Shown here: positions 18,235 through 23,564 of the stretch, piece after piece
Layout: every line of letters begins with the position of its first letter
How positions within the stretch are numbered: the stretch's first letter is position 1
NCBI RefSeq assembly: GCF_900142735.1
Contig: NZ_FRBY01000001.1
Span: 1,054,001-1,118,000, forward strand
Direction of reading: 5' to 3'
Length of the DNA stretch: 64,000 nt
Source: Flavobacterium saccharophilum
GTDB lineage: Bacteria > Bacteroidota > Bacteroidia > Flavobacteriales > Flavobacteriaceae
Translations under genes and position numbers: made by a program
The notes under the pieces: generated by a model
The model's database searches: none
Told to the model about the DNA's origin: nothing
What the model saw: the letters and a program-made list of their open reading frames with translations, nothing else

Positions 18235-18265
18235 AACCTCTGCGTAACTGCAGAGGTTTTTTTTT
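18235..18265 (+). terminator. Attenuator terminator 1
   Basis: A 9-bp perfect stem (AACCTCTGC with GCAGAGGTT), a GTAACT loop and a run of T. It lies 23 bases after leader peptide 1. Its 5' arm can alternatively pair with 18193-18199 in the leader (7 perfect pairs), which would prevent the terminator from forming. Confidence 0.85.
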
Positions 18266-18360
18266 ATTCGAAAGTGAAGTAAAATCAAAATTTTATTATG
18301 TCTAATAAATTGATATTACTCGTAATGATAAAATTTTAATGTTAAATATGAAAATTTAGT

Positions 18361-18391
18361 TTGGTGGTTCGAAAAATACTTATTACATTTA
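18361..18391 (+). promoter_or_regulatory. Probable promoter between tandem attenuators
   Basis: TTG at 18361-18363, a 20-base spacer, then TACATTTA at 18384-18391, one base off the TAnnTTTG consensus. The operator-like site at 18389-18404 overlaps the end of the -7 box and the likely start point. It would give leader 2 its own transcript. Confidence 0.5.
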
Positions 18392-18404
18392 CTCTATCGA
18401 ACTA
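18389..18404. promoter_or_regulatory. Operator-like near-palindrome, copy 3 (inverted)
   Basis: TTACTCTATCGAACTA read on the minus strand is TAGTTCGATAGAGTAA, aligned with TAACCCGATAGGGTAA at 30848-30863 (12 of 16 positions, all core GATAG-GTAA bases except one). It sits across the predicted transcription start of leader 2, a repressor-like position. Confidence 0.42.
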
Positions 18405-18445
18405 GTCGAGTTTAAAAAAAAAGAATTAATTTTAAATAAAATAAA

Positions 18446-18526
18446 ATGAAAACAATAGCAAGAACAAATATGATGTGTTTTAGTATGATGCAAATGTGCA
18501 TCCAACCTTGCTGTTGCCAAAAGTAA
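18446..18526 (+). CDS. Leader peptide 2, strongly Met/Cys-rich (26 codons)
   Basis: A 26-codon frame (ATG 18446, TAA 18524-18526) begins MKTIARTN, continues MMCFSMMQMC and ends IQPCCCQK. Six Met and five Cys make 11 of 26 residues, far above any expected composition. The final codons carry CCAAAAG (18517-18523), a perfect complement of CTTTTGG (18562-18568) in the following terminator. This is the classical amino-acid leader layout: control codons, then a switch segment, then a terminator. Stalling for lack of charged tRNA-Met or tRNA-Cys should allow read-through into the small protein gene at 18618 and metY. The same switch pair (CCAAAAG/CTTTTGG) recurs at leader 4. Confidence 0.88.
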   Translation: MKTIARTNMMCFSMMQMCIQPCCCQK

Positions 18527-18556
18527 AAGATACAATCTTTGTTATAGTTAAACTAT

Positions 18557-18592
18557 AAGCCCTTTTGGTCGCCATCCGGAAGGGCTTTTTTT
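18557..18592 (+). terminator. Attenuator terminator 2
   Basis: AAGCCCTT pairs with AAGGGCTT, extended inward by TTGG/CCGG with two G-T pairs, then a T run. It lies 30 bases after leader peptide 2 and 26 bases before the small protein gene. Its 5' arm (18562-18568) can instead pair with the end of the leader. Confidence 0.87.
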
Positions 18593-18617
18593 ATTTCAAC
18601 ATTTTAAATTTTAAATC

Positions 18618-18806
18618 ATGAACACATTAGATATAAATACAATCGCATTTCAGTACTTATTGAGAACAGAATCTCAAAAAAATAATAATAAATCTGAAGA
18701 ACCAACAAGTGAAGCTGTAAAGTATGATCCTGCACAATATATAAAAGGTCAAAAGTCTTTATTATTTCATATGTATAATCTTGAAGAAGAAGATCTCTTT
18801 GTTTAG
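18618..18806 (+). CDS. Small protein of unknown function, paralogue of the 22005 gene
   Basis: 62 residues beginning MNTLDINTIAFQYLLRTES, then a charged, Asn/Glu-rich middle, and ending KSLLFHMYNLEEEDLFV. The end resembles that of the 65-residue protein at 22005 (NSLLFLMYSKENETLFI): shared pattern SLLF-MY-6 residues-LF-[VI]-stop. Both lie immediately downstream of a Met/Cys attenuator, and both start in a similar context (ATGAACACATTA and ATGAGCACATTA). No signal peptide, membrane helix or Cys. I do not recognise a family. It is the first true gene after attenuators 1 and 2 and lies 81 bases before metY, so co-regulation with Met synthesis is likely. The function could be regulatory, but nothing in the sequence proves it. 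Confidence 0.62.
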   Translation: MNTLDINTIAFQYLLRTESQKNNNKSEEPTSEAVKYDPAQYIKGQKSLLFHMYNLEEEDLFV

Positions 18807-18887
18807 AAAATATCAAATTTGAATTTCAACGAAACAATTTCAATAACAATATATAATAGTACTAACAATACCTAAAATTAAGAAATC

Positions 18888-20192
18888 ATGAGCACACAAA
18901 AATTTGCAACAAACGCACTACATGCAGGACACGACGTAACAAAAAATGCAGGAACCAGAGCGGTACCAATTTACCAGACATCTTCATATGTCTTTAATAA
19001 TGCAGATCACGCTGCCAATTTATTTGGTCTTGCTGAAGCTGGATTTATCTACACCAGATTAAACAATCCAACAAATGATGTTTTAGAACAACGGCTTGCA
19101 GCACTTGAAGGTGGAATTGCAGCAGTTGTGACAGCTTCTGGAGCATCTGCAATCGCTACAACGTTTTTGACCTTGCTAAAAGCTGGCGATCATATTGTAG
19201 CATCAAACAGTTTATATGGAGGAACATATAATCTATTGAAAGTGACTTTGCCAAGATTGGGAATTACAACAACATTTGTAGATCCTTCAAAACCAGAAAA
19301 CTTTACCAAAGCAGCAAAAGAAAACACCAGAGCTTTCTTCGTAGAATCATTAGGGAATCCAAAATTAGATGTATTGGATTTGAAAGCGATTTCGGCGGAA
19401 GCCAAAAACTTCAAAGTGCCTTTTATTGTAGATAATACGGTTGCAACTTCTTATCTGCTAAAACCAATTGAGCACGGAGCCAATATCGTAATTCATTCTT
19501 TAACTAAATATATTGCTGGAAACGGAACTTCATTAGGAGGCGCGATTATCGATGCCGGAACTTTTGACTGGTCTAACGGGAAATTTCCTGAATTCACAGA
19601 GCCTTCTGCAGGATATCATGGTTTAGTATACCACGAAGCTTTAGGAAATGCAGCTTTTATTGCAAAAGCAAGAATTGAAGGATTGCGTGATTTTGGTTCG
19701 GCTTTGAGTCCGTTTAACGCTTTCCAAATTATTCAGGGATTAGAAACATTGCCAATCCGAATTAAGAAACACAGTGAAAATGCTTTGGCTTTGGCCGAAT
19801 GGTTGGAGAAACAAGATGAGGTCGTTTGGGTGAATTATCCAGGCTTAAAATCGAATAAATATTATGATCTCGCGCAGCAATATTTGCCAGAAGGTCAAAG
19901 CGGAATTATCACTTTTGGATTAAAAGGTGGTTTTGATGCGGCTAAAAAAGTAGTTGATGAAACTAAATTGTTCTCATTGCTTGCGAATATTGGCGATACA
20001 AAATCATTAATTATTCATCCGGCAAGTACTACTCATCAACAATTGTCTGATGACGAGCAATTAGAAACAGGAGTTTCAAAAGATTTGGTGCGACTTTCTG
20101 TTGGAATTGAAGATATCGAAGATTTGATTGCAGATTTACAAACCGTTTTTGCCAGCGTAACGCTATCACAATACAGTATTAATAAAAATTAG
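18888..20192 (+). CDS. metY: O-acetylhomoserine sulfhydrylase (aminocarboxypropyltransferase)
   Basis: 434-residue PLP enzyme of the Cys/Met gamma family. It should convert O-acetylhomoserine plus sulfide to homocysteine, joining the sulfate-reduction products of the cys operon to the homoserine branch. Features: TNALHAGHDVTKNAGTRAVP at the N-terminus, the PLP-phosphate contacts near TASGASAIATTFLTLL (residues ~85-100), and the Schiff-base Lys in IVIHSLTKYIAGNGT (about residue 205). The 434-residue length and long C-terminal part (ANIGDTKSLIIHPASTTHQQ) are typical of MetY rather than cystathionine gamma-synthase. It is preceded by two attenuators and a small protein gene and followed 95 bases later by the homoserine dehydrogenase paralogue. 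Confidence 0.93.
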   Translation: MSTQKFATNALHAGHDVTKNAGTRAVPIYQTSSYVFNNADHAANLFGLAEAGFIYTRLNNPTNDVLEQRLAALEGGIAAVVTASGASAIATTFLTLLKAGDHIVASNSLYGGTYNLLKVTLPRLGITTTFVDPSKPENFTKAAKENTRAFFVESLGNPKLDVLDLKAISAEAKNFKVPFIVDNTVATSYLLKPIEHGANIVIHSLTKYIAGNGTSLGGAIIDAGTFDWSNGKFPEFTEPSAGYHGLVYHEALGNAAFIAKARIEGLRDFGSALSPFNAFQIIQGLETLPIRIKKHSENALALAEWLEKQDEVVWVNYPGLKSNKYYDLAQQYLPEGQSGIITFGLKGGFDAAKKVVDETKLFSLLANIGDTKSLIIHPASTTHQQLSDDEQLETGVSKDLVRLSVGIEDIEDLIADLQTVFASVTLSQYSINKN

Positions 20193-20287
20193 AATTAGGT
20201 TTTTTTGTTTTTTGTTTGAAAAATTGCCTTTAGCGATGTGGTGTTGCTAGAGGTGATTTTTTATCAATTTCATCTAATATATAAATT

Positions 20288-21376
20288 ATGTCAAAGCTTA
20301 AAATAAATATTATCCTTTTTGGAATTGGGAATATCGGAAGTACTTTGATCAATCAGATTATAGAAAGTCAGGAATTTTTTCTTCAGAGTAAAAATATTGA
20401 CTTTCATTTTCCGATTATCACCAATTCTACTGTTGCTTTTTTCGAGAAAGAAGGCGTTGGATATGCCTGGGAAACCAACTTTAGAGAATTGGCCGTTCCT
20501 TTTAAAGTAAAAGATATCGTCGAATTTGCTAAAGAAAATGAATTCGAAAATCTGATTGCGGTTGATGCAACGGCCAGCGACGAATTGATTGGTCATTATA
20601 ATACGTTGATTGAAAACGGATTTAATATTGTAGCGGTAAATAAAAAAGCTAATACATTACCAATTGATCTTTATAAAGAGATCCGCGAGAATCTTAAAAA
20701 GTATGATAAAGAGTTTTTATATGAAACTTCAGTAGATACTGGTTTTCCGGTTTTGCAGACTTTGAGAGATTTGTATTATTCAGGAGAAAAAATAACGAAG
20801 ATCCGTGGCGTTTTCTCAGATAATCTGAGTTATGTTTTTAATCGGTTTTCTACAGAAGAAGCTTCTTTCTCTTCTATATTAAAAGATGCAAGTCTTTTAG
20901 GATTAATGCGCTCTACTTTTAAGGAAGATTTGTCAGGAAATGATACTGCCAGAAAATTACTGATTTTGACAAGGGAAATTGGGAAAGATTTTGAATTATC
21001 AGATATAAAAATTGATCCTCTTATTAAAGAAGAACATTTAGAGAAAAATGGAATTCTTAATAAAGAAGCAATTGACAGATCCTTTAAAATTGCAAAAATC
21101 ACTCAGGCAGATAATCATGTTTTAAGATATGTGGGTGAATTTGATGTGGAGCGCAATCGGTTAGAAGTTAAATTGATTTCAGAACCTGTTTCATCTGCCA
21201 TTGGCCAATTAAAAGGTTCTGATTCGATTTTTGAGATTTATACACAATCTTATGCTAAAGTTCCTATTGTCATTCAGAGTGCATCTCCTTGTAAACAGGC
21301 AATCTCAAGAGGAATTATTACCGATATATTAAAAGTGTCAGAGAAAATTAAAAATAAAGAAGCGGTCTGGCTTTAA
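20288..21376 (+). CDS. Homoserine dehydrogenase-like paralogue with altered active site
   Basis: 362 residues, homologous along its length to the C-terminal half of the aspartokinase-homoserine dehydrogenase fusion at 23565. It keeps the Rossmann motif (GIGNIG, 12-17), the Lys of NKKANT (119), and the end of the active-site segment (KEDLSGNDTARKL). It departs from homoserine dehydrogenases at key places. The segment usually written GYTEPDP reads GLMRSTF (205-211), so the substrate-binding Glu is Arg208. GAGLP is DTGFP (150-154) and the GTLSY segment is DNLSY (178-182). An ordinary dehydrogenase role is therefore doubtful. It may have a regulatory or changed activity. It follows metY and precedes the second pair of attenuators. 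Confidence 0.8.
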   Translation: MSKLKINIILFGIGNIGSTLINQIIESQEFFLQSKNIDFHFPIITNSTVAFFEKEGVGYAWETNFRELAVPFKVKDIVEFAKENEFENLIAVDATASDELIGHYNTLIENGFNIVAVNKKANTLPIDLYKEIRENLKKYDKEFLYETSVDTGFPVLQTLRDLYYSGEKITKIRGVFSDNLSYVFNRFSTEEASFSSILKDASLLGLMRSTFKEDLSGNDTARKLLILTREIGKDFELSDIKIDPLIKEEHLEKNGILNKEAIDRSFKIAKITQADNHVLRYVGEFDVERNRLEVKLISEPVSSAIGQLKGSDSIFEIYTQSYAKVPIVIQSASPCKQAISRGIITDILKVSEKIKNKEAVWL

Positions 21377-21562
21377 GAACTGGACACCTCAATTGTTTTT
21401 TTTAAGTTCTTTGATAAACTGATTTGTGGAGATATTAAAAGTAAAACTGTATTTTTTGTAAGTTTTTACTTTGTTTTTATGAGACAAAACTTTTGTAAGA
21501 TGTTTTATATCGCTAAAATGCGTTTTTTTGTCGATTATTTGTCGTAATTTCCTTAAAATTAT

Positions 21563-21593
21563 TTGTGTAATTAAAATAATATTTGCATATTTG
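21563..21593 (+). promoter_or_regulatory. Possible promoter for leader 3
   Basis: TTG at 21563-21565, a 20-base spacer and CATATTTG at 21586-21593 (one mismatch to TAnnTTTG). It would start a transcript about 18 bases before leader 3. The ~185 bases between the dehydrogenase paralogue and this point hold no convincing gene. Confidence 0.42.
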
Positions 21594-21617
21594 TTAAACC
21601 CAAAAGCTACTAAATCA

Positions 21618-21686
21618 ATGAACTTAAATGTCTATAAAATGTTTTGCGCCATTTCGGTTAATACCGTTGGGATGTCTTTTGCTTAA
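21618..21686 (+). CDS. Leader peptide 3, Met/Cys control codons (22 codons)
   Basis: A 22-codon frame (ATG 21618, TAA 21684-21686) begins MNLNVYKMFCAIS and ends VNTVGMSFA. Met is at 1, 8 and 19, and Cys at 10. The control codons are fewer than in leaders 1, 2 and 4, but placement is the same. A terminator starts 29 bases after the stop. TTGGGA (21667-21672) and TTTGC (21678-21682) inside the frame can pair with TCCCAA (21721-21726) and GCAAA (21713-21717), which straddle and overlap the terminator's 5' arm. It is the first of a second tandem pair. Confidence 0.6.
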   Translation: MNLNVYKMFCAISVNTVGMSFA

Positions 21687-21714
21687 ATTGTAAGAAAACA
21701 ACAATATTATATGC

Positions 21715-21750
21715 AAAGCCTCCCAATAATTTTAGGAGGCTTTTTAATTT
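21715..21750 (+). terminator. Attenuator terminator 3
   Basis: A 9-bp perfect stem (AAAGCCTCC with GGAGGCTTT), an 11-base AT-rich loop, and a T-rich tail. It follows leader 3, and its 5' arm can alternatively pair with two blocks inside leader 3. Confidence 0.8.
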
Positions 21751-21753
21751 TAT

Positions 21754-21858
21754 ATGAAAATGCAAGAATTTAAAATAACAAATAAATCACAGATGAATAA
21801 ATCCCTACAGATGAACAAGATGTTCACTGTCGCATTTATTTGCGTATGCGTCTGTTGA
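21754..21858 (+). CDS. Leader peptide 4, Met/Cys-rich (34 codons, start uncertain)
   Basis: The frame runs from ATG 21754 to TGA 21856-21858. It includes QMNKSLQMNKMFTVAF and ends ICVCVC, so three of the last five residues are Cys. Five Met occur in the 34 codons. Starts at 21793 and 21811 are also possible, and all keep the Cys end. Three bases after the stop, CCAAAAG (21861-21867) is a perfect complement of CTTTTGG (21895-21901) in the terminator arm. The same switch sequence is used at leader 2, so leaders 2 and 4 look related. The next gene is the small protein at 22005. Confidence 0.78.
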   Translation: MKMQEFKITNKSQMNKSLQMNKMFTVAFICVCVC

Positions 21859-21889
21859 TTCCAAAAGAATATATGAGTTTGAAAAACTT

Positions 21890-21926
21890 AAACCCTTTTG
21901 GTACACTAATCCAAAAGGGTTTTTTT
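21890..21926 (+). terminator. Attenuator terminator 4
   Basis: A 12-bp perfect stem (AAACCCTTTTGG with CCAAAAGGGTTT), a 9-base loop and a T run, 31 bases after leader 4. The competing pairing with 21861-21867 would free the downstream gene from termination. Confidence 0.9.
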
Positions 21927-22004
21927 ATTTCATCCTGCTGGTTAACACAATAGTAAACGAATAATAAAGATAATAATACACAAACTAAACTAAACTTAAA
22001 TATC

Positions 22005-22202
22005 ATGAGCACATTAAACTACTTATCAAAGACATTTTCAACATTGAAAAACAGAAGTAAAAGGAATAATCCTCCTCCAAAAAATGAATTAATCGATCCA
22101 AGATTCGGAATAACCGAAACGGATAAAAAAACAGATAAAAAAGAACCGAACTCTTTATTGTTTTTGATGTATTCAAAAGAAAATGAAACGCTTTTTATCT
22201 AA
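22005..22202 (+). CDS. Small protein of unknown function, paralogue of the 18618 gene
   Basis: 65 residues beginning MSTLNYLSKTFSTLKNRSKR, with a basic N-terminal half, a Pro/Asp-containing middle (NNPPPKNELIDPRFG) and an end NSLLFLMYSKENETLFI that matches the end of the 18618 protein. Expected mostly soluble and unstructured, without Cys, signal peptide or membrane helix. It is the first gene after attenuator 4 and is separated by ~190 bases from a SAM riboswitch and metX. No family recognised. Conservation of the C-terminus in both copies, against a poorly conserved middle, suggests the tail is the functional part. That is inference. Confidence 0.6.
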   Translation: MSTLNYLSKTFSTLKNRSKRNNPPPKNELIDPRFGITETDKKTDKKEPNSLLFLMYSKENETLFI

Positions 22203-22332
22203 ATCGAAAAGTATCATAAAATAGGGGAATACCTGCTTAATTTTACTGGGCTTTTAGTTCGGTAAATTTTTGCGTATACTAGTTTTAGTTTGAATTATAT
22301 TTAACAAATTGCGGAATCAGTTTCGATAAAAT

Positions 22333-22363
22333 TTGTTTGTTTAAGAAATTAGTAGTTAATTTG
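22333..22363 (+). promoter_or_regulatory. Possible promoter for the SAM riboswitch transcript
   Basis: TTG (22333-22335), a 20-base spacer and TTAATTTG (22356-22363), one base off the -7 consensus, about 30 bases before the first riboswitch stem. Confidence 0.4.
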
Positions 22364-22392
22364 CACCTTTAAGTTCAAAAACGTATTGAAAT

Positions 22393-22498
22393 GTTATAAA
22401 GAAAGGACGAGGGATTAGACCCGATGAATCCTTAGCAACCCTTCGGTAAAGCGAAGAAGGTGCTGCATTCTACCACGCCCAAACGTGGAAAGATAACA
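22393..22498 (+). promoter_or_regulatory. SAM riboswitch (S-box type) upstream of metX
   Basis: The RNA would carry the S-box hallmarks. The closing stem is GTTAT...ATAAC (22393-22397 with 22494-22498). The core GGGATTAGACCCGATGAATC is followed by CTTAGCAACC, then a short hairpin (CTTCGGTAAAGCGAAG), AAGGTGCTGCATTCTACC, and a third hairpin (CACGCCCAAACGTG) before GGAAAGATAAC. It should bind S-adenosylmethionine and turn off metX-thrA when SAM is plentiful. No strong terminator follows, only a weak TCTAG/CTAGA hairpin at 22510-22526, so control may be at translation. Confidence 0.9.
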
Positions 22499-22579
22499 AC
22501 AAGAATTTTTCTAGTTTCACTCTAGACTTTTCTTTCTAATATTTCCAGATACAAATCAATAATACAATAGATTTGAAAA

Positions 22580-23563
22580 TTGGAAAATATACCAAACCCT
22601 ATTAGCATACAAAATTTCACCACCGAAAATGGTGCACTATATCATTCGTTACCTTTAAGTTTTACCGTTGCGGGTTTAGCTCTACATAGCGCGCCTATTG
22701 TTTTGGTTAATCATGCTCTAACAGGAAATGCTCAGGTTACCGGAGAAAATGGCTGGTGGAATGACTTAATTGGAGCAGGAAAGACAATTGATACCAACAG
22801 ATATACCGTATTGGCATTTAATGTTCCGGGTAACGGAGCAGATTCTTTTTTAATTGAAAAGTATCAGGATTTTACGACCAGAGATATTGCGCGAATTTTT
22901 ATAATAGGACTTGAAAGCTTAGCTATAGATCAGGTGCATACCATTATTGGAGGTTCTGTTGGAGGAGGAGTTGCATGGGAAATGCTGGCTTTAGAACCTA
23001 ATATTACTCAAAATTTGATACCAATTGCAACCGATTGGAAATCGACAGACTGGATGATTGCTAATTGTTTTTTACAGGAACAAATCCTGAACAATTCGTC
23101 AAAACCAATTGAAGATGCCAGGATTCATGCCATGTTGTGTTACAGATCTCCCGAATCATTCAAAGAAAAATTTCAGCGTACGGTCAACGAAAATCTTTCC
23201 ATTTTTAATATAGAAAGTTGGTTGGCACATCACGGAGATAAATTGCAAAAGAGATATCAATTAGCTTCATATAAATTGATGAATCAATTGCTTAAAACCA
23301 TAGATATTACAAGAAATAGTGCCGATTTTGAAACTTTAATGTCTAAAACAAATGCAGCTATTCATATTATCGGAATCAATTCGGATTTGTTTTTTACTGC
23401 CAGAGAGAATAAAGAAACCTATCAGGAATTAAAAAAGTTCAAAGAAAATGTTTTTTACAGCGAAATAGATTCGGTACACGGACATGACGCTTTTTTAATA
23501 GAGTACAAACAATTAGATCATTTACTTGCCGATATTTTTAAGGCAGAAACAATAGCAAAATAA
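22580..23563 (+). CDS. metX: Homoserine O-acetyltransferase, alpha/beta hydrolase fold
   Basis: 327 residues. It acetylates homoserine with acetyl-CoA, the activating step of direct-sulfhydrylation methionine synthesis. It has an N-terminal strand region with NHALTGN (44-50), the nucleophile elbow GGSVGGG with Ser126, and a C-terminal SVHGHDAFLIE stretch providing the His of the triad. The start is a TTG at 22580: a stop codon lies two codons upstream in frame and there is no suitable ATG. It is about 40 residues shorter than many MetX proteins, usual for the Bacteroidota group. It lies 80 bases after the SAM riboswitch and one base before the aspartokinase fusion. O-acetyl versus O-succinyl specificity is inferred from the family. 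Confidence 0.88.
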   Translation: MENIPNPISIQNFTTENGALYHSLPLSFTVAGLALHSAPIVLVNHALTGNAQVTGENGWWNDLIGAGKTIDTNRYTVLAFNVPGNGADSFLIEKYQDFTTRDIARIFIIGLESLAIDQVHTIIGGSVGGGVAWEMLALEPNITQNLIPIATDWKSTDWMIANCFLQEQILNNSSKPIEDARIHAMLCYRSPESFKEKFQRTVNENLSIFNIESWLAHHGDKLQKRYQLASYKLMNQLLKTIDITRNSADFETLMSKTNAAIHIIGINSDLFFTARENKETYQELKKFKENVFYSEIDSVHGHDAFLIEYKQLDHLLADIFKAETIAK

Positions 23564-23564
23564 A

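Noticed and set aside
21479..21547. A fifth short frame (22 codons, with Met8, Met14 and Cys6) just before leader 3
   Set aside because: Its Met/Cys content is modest, no terminator follows it, and the likely promoter of leader 3 lies downstream. Probably chance.
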